64,000 nucleotides of DNA from Marinomonas algicola (GCF_014805825.1 NZ_CP061941.1:4030001-4094000); one strand, 5' to 3'. Shown: positions 54,848 to 63,066, numbered from the stretch's first letter. The notes: generated by a model not told the origin, from the sequence alone. Numbers and translations: made by a program.

Positions 54848-55727
54848 TATTCAAGCCATTCGCCGTAAAACAACCGCTGTTGAAAGACTGCTACGCGTTG
54901 CCTTGTATCTGGTGTTAATCAGTGTTGCGGCGATTTATTTGTTGCCTTTTATTGTTATGCTGATTACCTCATTAAAGGACGTTGAAGAAATACGAACAGG
55001 AACCCTTCTGTCTTTGCCTTCAAGTTTGTATTTTGATTCATGGAGCAAAGCGTGGTCATCTGCCTGTACTGGCAGTACCTGCGACGGTATCTCTCCGTTT
55101 TTCTTAAATTCATTTCAAATCGTAATACCCGCGGTGATTATCTCCACCATTTTGGGAGCCATTAATGGTTATGTTATTTCCATGTGGAAATTCCGTGGTA
55201 GCGACTTGTTCTTTGCGGCCTTATTGATTGGCTGCTTCATTCCCTTCCAAGTCATTTTGTTGCCAATGGCAAGAACACTCGGTTGGTTAGGTATCGCGAA
55301 TACCACGACCGGATTGGTTTTTGTCCATGTGGTCTATGGCGTCGCGTTTACAACCTTATTTTTCCGTAACTTTTATCAATCCGTGCCAGGTGAACTCGTA
55401 AAAGCCGCTCGCTTAGATGGCGCTGGCTTCTTTACCATTTTTTATCGCATCATACTGCCGATTTCGACGCCCATTATTGTGGTAACCGTCATTTGGCAAT
55501 TTACTCAAATTTGGAATGACTTCTTATTTGGTGTTGCATTCTCTGGCTTCGATACACAGCCAGTTACCGTTGCGTTGAATAACTTGGTGAACACCAGCTT
55601 TGGCGGGAAAGAATATAACGTCGATATGGCGGCCGCCATTATGGCCGCCTTACCAACACTGATTGTGTATGTATTAGCTGGAAAATATTTTGTTCGAGGA
55701 TTAACAGCAGGCGCTGTCAAAGGCTAA
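54840..55727 (+). CDS. gtsC: Sugar ABC transporter permease, GtsC-like
   Basis: 295 residues from the ATG at 54840, which has AGGAGAG upstream; the frame extends further upstream inside gtsB without a better start. Six MalG-type spans; EAA loop KAARLDGAGFFTIFYRIILP and C-terminal YFVRGLTAGAVKG, the usual MalG-like ending. A CTGSTCDG cysteine pair occurs in the periplasmic loop. Confidence 0.92.
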   Translation: MSNIQAIRRKTTAVERLLRVALYLVLISVAAIYLLPFIVMLITSLKDVEEIRTGTLLSLPSSLYFDSWSKAWSSACTGSTCDGISPFFLNSFQIVIPAVIISTILGAINGYVISMWKFRGSDLFFAALLIGCFIPFQVILLPMARTLGWLGIANTTTGLVFVHVVYGVAFTTLFFRNFYQSVPGELVKAARLDGAGFFTIFYRIILPISTPIIVVTVIWQFTQIWNDFLFGVAFSGFDTQPVTVALNNLVNTSFGGKEYNVDMAAAIMAALPTLIVYVLAGKYFVRGLTAGAVKG

Positions 55728-55782
55728 CTCAAGCCAATACTCGAACCGTACCAAGATAACAATAAATATTGATAGAAACAGT

Positions 55783-55819
55783 CGTTCGCTTAGACATTAT
55801 TTACCTTACCAAGCGAACG
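55783..55819 (+). other. Stem-loop between GtsC-like and GtsD-like genes
   Basis: 9-bp perfect inverted repeat CGTTCGCTT / AAGCGAACG with a 19-base loop in the 120-base gap before the ATPase gene. No T run, so processing or mRNA stability is more likely than termination. Confidence 0.5.
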
Positions 55820-55847
55820 TACTGATCTCACATTCGGAGTTCAGAAA

Positions 55848-56957
55848 ATGGCAAACTTAGTCATAGATAATGTAATAAAGCGTTATGGTCAAACAGAAGT
55901 TTTAAAAGGCATCAATATTGCGATTGAGGCGGGTGAATTTCTTATTTTAGTCGGCCCATCTGGTTGTGGTAAGTCTACATTGATGAATTCTATTGCAGGA
56001 TTAGAGGATGTGACTGACGGACGTATTTTAATCGATGATAAAGATGTGACTTACGCCAACCCAAAAGATCGTGACATCGCCATGGTGTTCCAATCCTACG
56101 CTTTGTATCCAAACATGACAGTGGAACAAAATATTTCATTTGGTTTAGAAATGCGAAAAGTACCAAAAGAAGACCGTGATATTGAAGTGAAGCGCGTTGC
56201 TGAAATGTTACAAATCACCCATCTTTTGCATCGTAAACCGGCTCAACTATCCGGCGGTCAAAGGCAGCGTGTCGCCATGGGCCGAGCTCTTGCTCGTCGA
56301 CCACAGCTTTATCTATTTGATGAGCCACTGTCCAACCTTGATGCAAAATTGCGTGTAGAAATGCGTACTGAGATCAAGAAACTGCACCAAAAACTGGGCA
56401 CAACCATTGTGTATGTCACCCACGACCAAATTGAAGCCATGACCTTGGCCGATCGAATTGCCGTAATGAAAGACGGGGAAGTTCAACAGTTAGGCACACC
56501 ACAGGAAATTTACGATAATCCAGCTAATTTATTTGTCGCTGGCTTTATGGGATCGCCTGCAATGAACTTTATTCCTACTAAGGTTGTTGCCACAGAAAAT
56601 GGCCCGATGTTGGAACTGGATGCGGTACAAAAAACATTACTGCCTTTCCCAAACAAAGATTGCTTAGCAAACTATGTCGGCAAAACCATCATGCTTGGCT
56701 TACGCCCTGAAATGATTACCGAGCCACAAGCACATAAAGATGGGCAGCCTTTTGTGGTCACCACAGACATCAATGTTGAAGTGACCGAGCCAATGGGTGC
56801 CGACACCATGATACTGACTCGAGTAAAAGACAATGAAATCAACTGTCGATCTCATCCAGCGTATCCGGCCAAGCCTGGCGATAACATCAAGATGATGTTT
56901 GATACCTCGAAAGCCGTTGCCTTTGACAAAGACTCAGGCGTTCGTCTCGACACATAA
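55848..56957 (+). CDS. gtsD: Sugar ABC transporter ATP-binding protein, GtsD/UgpC-like
   Basis: 369 residues: Walker A GPSGCGKSTLM, signature LSGGQRQR, Walker B LYLFDEPLSNLDAKLRVEMR, switch VTHDQIEAMTLADRI, and a C-terminal TOBE region with MLGLRPEMI. Shares strong motif identity with the ATPase of the alpha-glucoside operon (20578-21675), as expected for the MalK group. Last gene of the operon, closed by a terminator at 57037-57062. Confidence 0.92.
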   Translation: MANLVIDNVIKRYGQTEVLKGINIAIEAGEFLILVGPSGCGKSTLMNSIAGLEDVTDGRILIDDKDVTYANPKDRDIAMVFQSYALYPNMTVEQNISFGLEMRKVPKEDRDIEVKRVAEMLQITHLLHRKPAQLSGGQRQRVAMGRALARRPQLYLFDEPLSNLDAKLRVEMRTEIKKLHQKLGTTIVYVTHDQIEAMTLADRIAVMKDGEVQQLGTPQEIYDNPANLFVAGFMGSPAMNFIPTKVVATENGPMLELDAVQKTLLPFPNKDCLANYVGKTIMLGLRPEMITEPQAHKDGQPFVVTTDINVEVTEPMGADTMILTRVKDNEINCRSHPAYPAKPGDNIKMMFDTSKAVAFDKDSGVRLDT

Positions 56958-57036
56958 GCTTTTATTACGGCTTACTTATCTCGGCAACAGAGTGTGTTTT
57001 GACGTTTCCTCTGAGAAATACATTCTGTTTGCTTTT

Positions 57037-57062
57037 GCCAACTTTCGAGTTGGCTTTTTTTT
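57037..57062 (+). terminator. Rho-independent terminator after the glucose-type ABC operon
   Basis: 7-bp stem GCCAACT / AGTTGGC closed by a TTCG tetraloop and followed by eight T. A textbook intrinsic terminator about 80 bases after the ATPase stop. Confidence 0.93.
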
Positions 57063-57082
57063 GTTGACCAGACTCAAAATAG

Positions 57083-57133
57083 AAAAAGCAGGCTGTATGA
57101 TGCCACCTGTATATAGGTAACATCATACAGCCT
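57083..57133 (-). terminator. Strong terminator of the FMN reductase gene (minus strand)
   Basis: Perfect 13-bp stem AGGCTGTATGATG (57090-57102) / CATCATACAGCCT (57121-57133) with an inner ACCT/AGGT pair, followed on the minus strand by GCTTTTTC. It faces the plus-strand terminator 30 bases away. Confidence 0.85.
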
Positions 57134-57204
57134 TGGTCGTCACAAACAGAAGAATCGCTTCTGTATTGACATCAGTGCAGCGCCTCTACAACTTAAGCGC
57201 GTGC

Positions 57205-57768
57205 TTAACGACTATAGTTAGCAAGGTCTTGCAATAAAGTGTCCATTTTATAAGACAATTCATCATTGCGAAGCCGGGTCATGTTCTCATCAAACGCATC
57301 AAAAAAGCTCGGAATAGCCAGCGCACCCACAATCGCCGCCCCAAAACGAGGTAAGGATTTTTCGGCGATTTCCAACACGGATTTACCGCCACGAGCACCG
57401 GGAGACGTCGCTAACAATAAAGTAGGCTTGTTTTGAAACATCTTCTGTTCAATGCGAGAAGACCAATCAAAAAGATTCTTAAACGCGGCGGAGTAGTTAC
57501 CATTGTGTTCGGCAAAAGACACAATCACCACATCGGCCGCTTGAATTTTATCGAGAAAAGATTGGGCGTGTGGATGGGCTTTGTTACCTGTTTCTTGCTC
57601 TAATGCCTCTTCTTGCTGCGATGTAAACAGAGGTAAATCAAAATCGTTTTCCTCCAAGGTGGTTAATTCAATCGGTGTTACACTGGGCAATTTATTCGCT
57701 GCAAATAAAGCTAATGTTTGATTAACCGACGTACGGCTGCCACTCGCGCCAAAAGCAAATACTTTCAT
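57205..57768 (-). CDS. NADPH-dependent FMN reductase family protein
   Basis: 187 residues from the ATG at 57768 with GGAG upstream; the frame is open to 57963 but the extra 65 residues are not family-like. Flavodoxin-like fold with FAFGASGSRTSVNQTLALFA (phosphate-binding loop), VVIVSFAEHNGNYSAAFKNL (FMN site where many relatives have PEYN; here AEHNG) and LLATSPGARGGKSVLE. Probably reduces FMN or quinones; exact substrate unknown. Confidence 0.88.
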   Translation of the reverse strand: MKVFAFGASGSRTSVNQTLALFAANKLPSVTPIELTTLEENDFDLPLFTSQQEEALEQETGNKAHPHAQSFLDKIQAADVVIVSFAEHNGNYSAAFKNLFDWSSRIEQKMFQNKPTLLLATSPGARGGKSVLEIAEKSLPRFGAAIVGALAIPSFFDAFDENMTRLRNDELSYKMDTLLQDLANYSR

Positions 57769-57936
57769 CTCGTTATTCTCCGTAAAAATGATGTTTAAAA
57801 TACAGCGACTTAGGCTGATTACTCGACAAAACAATAGAATCAAATGACGCCATCTGCTACCAGAATAGACAAAATCATTGCTTTTCGCTACGCAGGAATC
57901 TACTCTTATTTGATCAGCACAGATAGAGAGATCAGC

Positions 57937-58197
57937 ATGCAAATCAATGGTTCCGCATTCCAACAGGGCTTAGCAGGCTTTCAAACAAGTCAATCAAACT
58001 TAACGCAAGCAAGTGCTAAAGTGGCTCAAGCCCCGATCACTCAATCCTCGATGACGGAATCGAATAATACCGATTCATCTGCCATTCAAGACGGTTTAGT
58101 CGACGCAAACAGCCGTAAAATTGAAGCACAAGCCAACGCAAAAGTATTGGAAACGGCGAATAAAACCCTCGGCTCCATTATTGATATCACGGCGTAA
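57937..58197 (+). CDS. Small hypothetical protein, 86 residues
   Basis: From the ATG at 57937 with GAGAGA upstream; the open frame goes back to 57844 but overlaps the divergent FMN reductase promoter. The product is hydrophilic, rich in Gln, Ser, Thr and Ala, begins MQINGSAFQQGLAGFQTSQS and ends KVLETANKTLGSIIDITA, an amphipathic helix. No signal peptide, cysteine or known domain was recognised. The ends resemble small proteins found near motility or secretion genes in other marine gammaproteobacteria, but this is only an impression. Confidence 0.65.
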   Translation: MQINGSAFQQGLAGFQTSQSNLTQASAKVAQAPITQSSMTESNNTDSSAIQDGLVDANSRKIEAQANAKVLETANKTLGSIIDITA

Positions 58198-58327
58198 CAC
58201 CACACTATTCGTATTTTATCTTTCATAAGTTTCTCATGACCAAGTATGATACGCATCTACTCACCATGATAGCCCAACTTTATTGGCTACCTCACAGTCT
58301 AAAAGTGCAAGAAAAAGGTCATACACA

Positions 58328-58756
58328 ATGATGAATACTAAGATCTACAAATCGGTCCATACTCTAGCGGAACAACTAATGGCCGCCTCAGAAAAGGAAG
58401 ATCGCACAGAGTTTGACGCACTTTATGCGGAACTAAACGCTATTTGTATCGACAATGAAAATACCGATAAAGATCACCCTGTCCAATGGGAAACATTAGC
58501 GGATTTTACGGAAGAGTTGGAAGACGCTATTTTAGGGTATGAGAAAGCGCTCAAAAAAGCCGTAGCCATTAATTCTAAGGATTATATGTCTTCTATTGCC
58601 TTTTCAATGGCAACGCTGCAGCTGGAATTAGGCCAAACTGATGAGGCCATTAAGAACCTACAAGCCGCTAAAGTAAGCGCGAATAAGATTGAAGACAAAG
58701 AATTCAAACGAGAAATCCATTCTCTATTGGAACGCTTATTGGTGGAAGCTAGATAA
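58328..58756 (+). CDS. TPR-like hypothetical protein
   Basis: 142 residues from the ATG at 58328 (AAAAAGG about 10 bases upstream). Acidic and helical. About residues 63-125 read as two tetratricopeptide-like helix pairs (DAILGYEKALKKAVAINSKD; ATLQLELGQTDEAIKNLQAA). Such proteins bind partners; none is apparent here. It lies 130 bases after the 86-residue gene and 78 before the methyltransferase-like gene on the same strand. Confidence 0.75.
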   Translation: MMNTKIYKSVHTLAEQLMAASEKEDRTEFDALYAELNAICIDNENTDKDHPVQWETLADFTEELEDAILGYEKALKKAVAINSKDYMSSIAFSMATLQLELGQTDEAIKNLQAAKVSANKIEDKEFKREIHSLLERLLVEAR

Positions 58757-58834
58757 TACCAATCGTTTACCCTACCCCTTACAACGACAGCCACAATGAT
58801 GGCCGCCCACTCATCCGTTCAGGATTAAACGTAT

Positions 58835-59554
58835 ATGTCCCTATTATTTGAAGAAATTGATAGCCAAGCGTCCCTATTAGGTGAAATCTCTCTGCGCAGA
58901 AGGCGTATACCCGCTTTAGGAGAGAGAGACATTTATGAAGTTAAGCTTGGCGAAGAGTTTTTAATGTCGAGCATGTTTGTGGATGCCGAAGAAGCACTTG
59001 CCGAGTTTGGCTTAGCGGCCGTAAAAGGAGACACCATCAGTGTTGCCGTGGGTGGATTGGGCCTTGGATACACCGCTGTTGCGGCATTAAAAGACCCTAG
59101 AATTTCTGAGCTCTTTGTGGTCGATGCACTGGAAACCGTGATAGGCTGGCATAAAAATGAGCTTGTTCCTCTCGGAAAAATATTAAACGCGGATACACGT
59201 AATCACTACGTACTAGGCAGTTTCTTTGATCTAGCCACAGAGACAACGGCCGGCTTTGATCCGCTTAACAGGGGGAAGAAAATGGATGCCATTCTGTTGG
59301 ATATTGACCATTCTCCTACAGAATTTTTGAATGCAGCAAACGCACGCTTTTACACAACGGAAAACCTAAGCATTATGGCTGGGCACCTTAAGGAAAACGG
59401 CGTCTTTGCCATGTGGTCACAAAACCTGCCAGAAAGCCGTTTTGAAGCACTCTTAAGCACGGTATTCACAAAAGTAGAATCTCACGTAGTGACCTTTGAT
59501 AATCCCTTCCAAGGCACACCATCCACAAACTCCGTTTATGTTTGTATCAAGTGA
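58835..59554 (+). CDS. Spermidine synthase-like / class I methyltransferase-fold protein
   Basis: 239 residues. Rossmann-type glycine motif VAVGGLGLGYTAVAAL (about 71-86) followed by an acidic strand end FVVDALETVIGWHKNEL, and a second acidic site DAILLDIDHSPTEFLNAAN, the pattern of spermidine synthase-like proteins. Polyamine synthase catalytic residues could not be confirmed, so a non-polyamine methyl- or aminopropyl-transferase is possible. Stand-alone gene. Confidence 0.8.
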   Translation: MSLLFEEIDSQASLLGEISLRRRRIPALGERDIYEVKLGEEFLMSSMFVDAEEALAEFGLAAVKGDTISVAVGGLGLGYTAVAALKDPRISELFVVDALETVIGWHKNELVPLGKILNADTRNHYVLGSFFDLATETTAGFDPLNRGKKMDAILLDIDHSPTEFLNAANARFYTTENLSIMAGHLKENGVFAMWSQNLPESRFEALLSTVFTKVESHVVTFDNPFQGTPSTNSVYVCIK

Positions 59555-59642
59555 TAACAGTACAACTAATCCCTAAGCACTAAGAAAACCCAGTCCAGTG
59601 AAGACGCTCTAATAACGTTGAGCGCTTCGCCTATTACTCATG

Positions 59643-59930
59643 TTAAAACCGAGTCCAATTCGTCTGTAACCATTTCATGGCGTCAATTTGCGTCTTGACC
59701 TCTTCTGGTAGCTCTTTATCCATCACTTCAGCGACTTTCACCAATGATTTTTTCAGCTTTAAACGCTTAACGCTGGCGAAGCGAGTAATCAGATAATGGA
59801 CTTCAGACGCTTCATGACGATTGAAGTCGGTTTTATCCGGTGTACCCGATACTCTTGGGTCATCACTTGGAATTGGCGTTTTTTGATACGCAATATGGTT
59901 CGGTAAATCGGTAACTTTAAAAGGCTTCAA
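59643..59930 (-). CDS. Hypothetical protein, 95 residues
   Basis: Small basic protein with no signal peptide or recognised domain; starts MKPFKVTDLPNHIAYQKTPI and ends with a helical stretch (KSLVKVAEVMDKELPEEVKT, then AMKWLQTNWTRF). Proline- and charge-rich first half may be disordered. Convergent with the methyltransferase-like gene. Codon use and a plausible ribosome site support it being real; function unknown. Confidence 0.6.
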   Translation of the reverse strand: MKPFKVTDLPNHIAYQKTPIPSDDPRVSGTPDKTDFNRHEASEVHYLITRFASVKRLKLKKSLVKVAEVMDKELPEEVKTQIDAMKWLQTNWTRF

Positions 59931-60020
59931 GTGGTGTCTCTACTGTTATGTTTCAATTGTATTGGCAAAATACATCCTGTGGCTTTACCAAGGTCAGTTT
60001 ACGCTACTTTCGCCTTTTTC

Positions 60021-60332
60021 GCTTGTGAACTGTGCTTAAAATACAGTCTAAACTGCACATTCCATCCTTTAAATTCTTAATTAATCCCAATCATACACAC
60101 ATCAAGTAACAACCGCGGAAGCCAGGTCCAAAGGCTATTTTTATTACTTTCATTGCGTAATAATCACTCCATCGAAACGCAACAGCGCTTCACATTCACA
60201 TCAAATTTGGAGATACATTATGAACACATTGACTAAAGCAACATTGGCTCTTTTAACCTCTTCTGTTATCGCTACGTCCGCGTTTGCGGTAAACGGTTCT
60301 TCTGATGATTCCGCTTACGAAACGTACCGTAA
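60021..60332 (+). repeat. Direct repeat, copy 1 (leader and 5' part of the small exported protein gene)
   Basis: Starting at GCTTGTGAACTGTGC this stretch matches 63689-64000 at a constant offset of 3,668 bases with only two C/T differences, both in the 5' leader (60188 and 60199). The 113 coding bases compared are identical. Weaker similarity continues about 20 bases further left. The right limit is unknown because copy 2 runs off the window. Confidence 0.97.
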
Positions 60333-60504
60333 CAGCATCTCAAGTGTAGAAGCGTTATCAAATACGCTTGATGCGAAAGGCATTGAATACAATGCCGACG
60401 TTAATCTGAAAGGCGCCAACACCTTCTCTAAAAAAGCAGAAGCGTACAACGACAAGTACGAAGAACTTCAAACTATCTTCAATGCAAACCACTTTGCAAA
60501 CTAA
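60220..60504 (+). CDS. Small exported protein (94 residues), duplicated copy 1
   Basis: Clear Sec signal peptide (MNTLTKATLALLTSSVIATS, cleavage near AFA) and a 71-residue hydrophilic mature part, probably helical, with Tyr/Asn/Asp-rich segments (SAYETYRNSISSVEALSNTL; KKAEAYNDKYEELQTIFNAN) and no cysteine. Predicted periplasmic or secreted. Good ribosome site (TTGGAG, eight bases before ATG). No known family recognised. A terminator follows at 60555-60588. The same gene begins again at 63888. Confidence 0.82.
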   Translation: MNTLTKATLALLTSSVIATSAFAVNGSSDDSAYETYRNSISSVEALSNTLDAKGIEYNADVNLKGANTFSKKAEAYNDKYEELQTIFNANHFAN

Positions 60505-60554
60505 TTGAGTTACATCGATTTAAGATCCGCTCTTCCTTTTACAAGGTTCCTTTT

Positions 60555-60588
60555 AGCCAGATTATCCTTTGATACTCTGGCTTTTTTA
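60555..60588 (+). terminator. Rho-independent terminator after the small exported protein gene
   Basis: 7-bp stem AGCCAGA / TCTGGCT with a 14-base loop and a run of T, 51 bases after the stop codon. Confidence 0.85.
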
Positions 60589-60676
60589 TTCAGATCGTCT
60601 AGCACCTGATCTAGCCTTATTTCCAGATAAACGGCTCACCCTTCAGCAACGTATATTCACTTTGAACAGAGGTAAA

Positions 60677-60756
60677 GTTATGGGCGGCCGGTATTATTTT
60701 CACCGAAATATTTGGAGTGTAGCGAGTAATTTTTCCGCGTGCAGCAACTTGTTATG
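60677..60756 (-). other. Degenerate integron attC-like junction at the end of the SEFIR gene
   Basis: The SEFIR gene stop codon lies inside CATAACAAGTTGCTG (minus strand, 60756 down), the form of an attC R''-L'' end. An imperfect inner stem follows: GCGGAAAAATT against AAATATTTCGG around ACTCGCTACACTCC. The distal end reads CCGGCCGCCCATAAC, so the expected closing GTTA core is absent or inverted; a GTTATG is at 60677 on the plus strand. Looks like a broken recombination site. Inferred from motif only. Confidence 0.45.
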
Positions 60757-62188
60757 TCTTTGTTGCTAATTGTTCATAGCCTAGCAATACCGGTGGGCTA
60801 AATGAATCAAACAGCCACCCTGGCAACCTCTTTCGCTCGGTTCTATAAACCTCCATCAACTCATTGAGGTCTGATGGTTTATCTATACCGAGAATACATT
60901 TTGATTTTTCAAAATATGACTTAGATGAAGATCTCGCGAACACCTCGAGTGCGCTGTGAAACCGACCAATATAAACTAAGGTGTATGGAAACCAGCGGGA
61001 GTAATAGTCAGACTGTTGCACTTCGGCTCTCATGAACAATATAAAGTCAGCTTGCATAAGGTATCTAAACTCAATCCCTGAAAGTTTGCTACGCTGCTCC
61101 ATTAGATCAGCATGCAGTGATACTCGGTTCAATTTTAACCGAGTGTTCCTATGTTCCAATGACCGTAAGTGTGTTCGAAAAGCATCGTAACCCACCATCA
61201 CATCTTTACCATAATCGGATTGACCTGATACATAATATTCTTGATTCAATAGAAGGTTAACTTCTGAGAATTTTTCATGCTTAATTAGAACGGCTACTAA
61301 ATAGAGGAACAGTTCGTGTGCAATAAACTTGAAGTTGTCGAAGTCCCATTCATTCCAACTATGCACGTTTTCAGGCCTATTCATATAAGGTATTAATGCC
61401 TCGAAAAAACGATGTAACTTCGAAATATTTTCTTCCGTTGGCGCATATTGCGCTAACGCTACAAACAAAGAAATTGCTTCATTTCGATACGGGATAAATT
61501 TCTCAAGGCTATCTATTACTTGATCGTCAAATTCTCCATTTTTATCTTTAATTCTAAATTTATCTAGATTACTCACAAATGTCGTCAAATATTCATCTAG
61601 AGCGCCCGATAAAAACGGCTTATTTTCTTTAATTGCGGATATCGCCCTTTTGTGAGTCGCAGTAGTCCCTAATGAAATACCTTCTGATCCCTCTAAAAAT
61701 GACGGGCGCTTTCCTATTTCTGGCCTCGTATAGAGGGGCTTGTCATATATCCATCTCAGTAACTTCTCGAAGTTATCTGCGTAATTGTCTGGCTCACTCA
61801 GATCTATATATATCCTAGATTTATAATATGTAGGTAAAAATGCTTTACCTTGATCATCTTTTTCAGGAATGATTGCTACAAATTTTCCTTGCTCCTGATT
61901 TTCATATACCTCACGTGAAATGATCTGCGTTTCAGTTCCTACACCTCCCGACCGACCATCTGCTTTTGATGCATAAACTTCATCGCATACAATTGCCACT
62001 TTTGATATTTCAGGGTCAGTAACCATCTTTTCCATGAAAGCTACAGAATCATGGCCTTCCTTAAGATCCCACTTATCTAGAATGACATGAATGCCAGATT
62101 CGGTTAACTCGTTTGCTAACTCAATAACCCATTGCTCGTGTGTTGGATTAGACCAACTATAAGATATAAATAATTTTGGGGTTTCCAT
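60752..62188 (-). CDS. SEFIR (TIR-like) domain protein, candidate anti-phage effector
   Basis: 478 residues. The N-terminal about 165 residues are a SEFIR domain: box 1 LFISYSWSNPTHEQWVIELA, then GIHVILDKWDLKEGHDSVAF, ISKVAIVCDEVYASKADGRS and GGVGTETQIISREVYENQ. SEFIR belongs to the STIR/TIR superfamily; some bacterial SEFIR proteins defend against phage by degrading NAD. The C-terminal 300 residues are helical and unrecognised, and would be the sensing part. No signal peptide or membrane segment. Codons and base composition are more AT-rich than the core genes. It is bounded by attC-like sequences and lies between direct repeats, which points to acquisition. Domain call is firm; defence role is inferred. 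Confidence 0.88.
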   Translation of the reverse strand: METPKLFISYSWSNPTHEQWVIELANELTESGIHVILDKWDLKEGHDSVAFMEKMVTDPEISKVAIVCDEVYASKADGRSGGVGTETQIISREVYENQEQGKFVAIIPEKDDQGKAFLPTYYKSRIYIDLSEPDNYADNFEKLLRWIYDKPLYTRPEIGKRPSFLEGSEGISLGTTATHKRAISAIKENKPFLSGALDEYLTTFVSNLDKFRIKDKNGEFDDQVIDSLEKFIPYRNEAISLFVALAQYAPTEENISKLHRFFEALIPYMNRPENVHSWNEWDFDNFKFIAHELFLYLVAVLIKHEKFSEVNLLLNQEYYVSGQSDYGKDVMVGYDAFRTHLRSLEHRNTRLKLNRVSLHADLMEQRSKLSGIEFRYLMQADFILFMRAEVQQSDYYSRWFPYTLVYIGRFHSALEVFARSSSKSYFEKSKCILGIDKPSDLNELMEVYRTERKRLPGWLFDSFSPPVLLGYEQLATKT

Positions 62189-62210
62189 CAGAGTTTAATT
62201 CCTTGGTGGG

Positions 62211-62238
62211 CATAACGCCCTGTTAACAGCTTGTTATG
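62211..62238 (-). other. Compact attC-like palindrome between the two cassette-like genes
   Basis: 28 bases bounded by inverted CATAAC and GTTATG with GTTAAC at the centre. On the minus strand it opens CATAACAAGCTG, the same form as at the end of the SEFIR gene, and closes AGGGCGTTATG, like attC L'-R' ends. The 183-residue gene ends with its TAA inside the first core. It is shorter than normal attC sites, so it may be an internally deleted one. Confidence 0.5.
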
Positions 62239-62785
62239 TGTTCATTGCTAGGTTTACAGCACTAACATTAGCCCCATTAACCTCAAGCTCTAAATTAACT
62301 TTTTTATTTTGTACAACACTTAAAAATATACTGACGATTTTTATAAGCTGAACATAGTAAACTCGTTTTTTGTACTCTTTATCCGAAGCAAAAAAGAAGC
62401 CCATGCAACCTAAACCACCAGGAACAAATGGAGAATATATTTTGCTATGGATAAATTGATTACATAACCTTTCCAAAGCTAGTTCATGCTTATCACTTTT
62501 CCCAAAGTGATATTTTTTAGACCACTTTTCATCGTCTTCACTTTCAAGCTCAGCTTTACTTTTAATAGGGTACGAAATTAAACTAGTATTATAACCTGAT
62601 AGCTCCGTACTAAGTAATTTACTCTCTTTCAATTTACGAATTGCGTAACAACCAAGAAATACGGCTTTTTCTGTTTTAAATTCAAGTTCGTTATCCCACA
62701 CAGTTGTACGATATAAGCTCTCTAAGAATTTCGCGGACTCTCTCAATTCATTTAGCCAATATTCTTTTGTATATTCTTCAATCAA
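62234..62785 (-). CDS. Hypothetical cassette-like protein, 183 residues, TTG start
   Basis: Reads from TTG at 62785, preceded by AGGAG at seven bases; there is no ATG in frame until residue 126, so TTG is the likely start. Mostly helical, no signal peptide, with SAKFLESLYRTTVWDNELEF, FLGCYAIRKLKESKLLST, ELALERLCNQFIHSKIYSPF and a hydrophobic YYVQLIKIVSIFLSVVQN near the C terminus. The CNQFIHS motif recalls proteins common in integron cassettes, but no function is known. Its stop codon lies within an attC-like core, as does that of the SEFIR gene downstream. The two genes are 45 bases apart and co-directional. Confidence 0.72.
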   Translation of the reverse strand: MIEEYTKEYWLNELRESAKFLESLYRTTVWDNELEFKTEKAVFLGCYAIRKLKESKLLSTELSGYNTSLISYPIKSKAELESEDDEKWSKKYHFGKSDKHELALERLCNQFIHSKIYSPFVPGGLGCMGFFFASDKEYKKRVYYVQLIKIVSIFLSVVQNKKVNLELEVNGANVSAVNLAMNT

Positions 62786-62802
62786 ACCTCAACTCCTACA
62801 CA

Positions 62803-62826
62803 CATAACTACTAAGCGGTTGTTAAA
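62803..62826 (-). other. attC-like core pair upstream of the 183-residue gene
   Basis: On the minus strand TTTAACAACCGC is followed by TTAGTAGTTATG: inverted TAAC/GTTA cores enclosing a short CCGC segment, immediately before the gene's ribosome site. Resembles the other two junctions and would mark the left boundary of the cassette. Confidence 0.4.
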
Positions 62827-63066
62827 TGGCGCCGCCATGGTTATGAACGGCTGCTTTATTAATAGGGAGTTTGCTTTTTCAAAATTGGCGACGTCCCTGT
62901 TTACATCGTGGTGTTTTTTGTACTCTTCAAAAGTACTCTTAACAATCCTTTGTGTTTCTTATATTTTACTACTTCTACTCGAATTCTAAATATTAGACAA
63001 GTAAGATCCCTGAGACTTCACTACCTGATAGTTTTTACCCTTGCCATGACTTGATGCCATTCTTTT

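Noticed and set aside
57769..57963. Upstream extension of the FMN reductase by 65 codons
   Set aside because: The family start is at 57768 with GGAG; the extension would occupy the divergent promoter and resembles nothing.
60569..60769. 66-residue plus-strand open frame between the small exported protein and the SEFIR gene
   Set aside because: It begins inside a terminator, crosses an attC-like junction and overlaps the SEFIR stop; no ribosome site or recognisable protein features.
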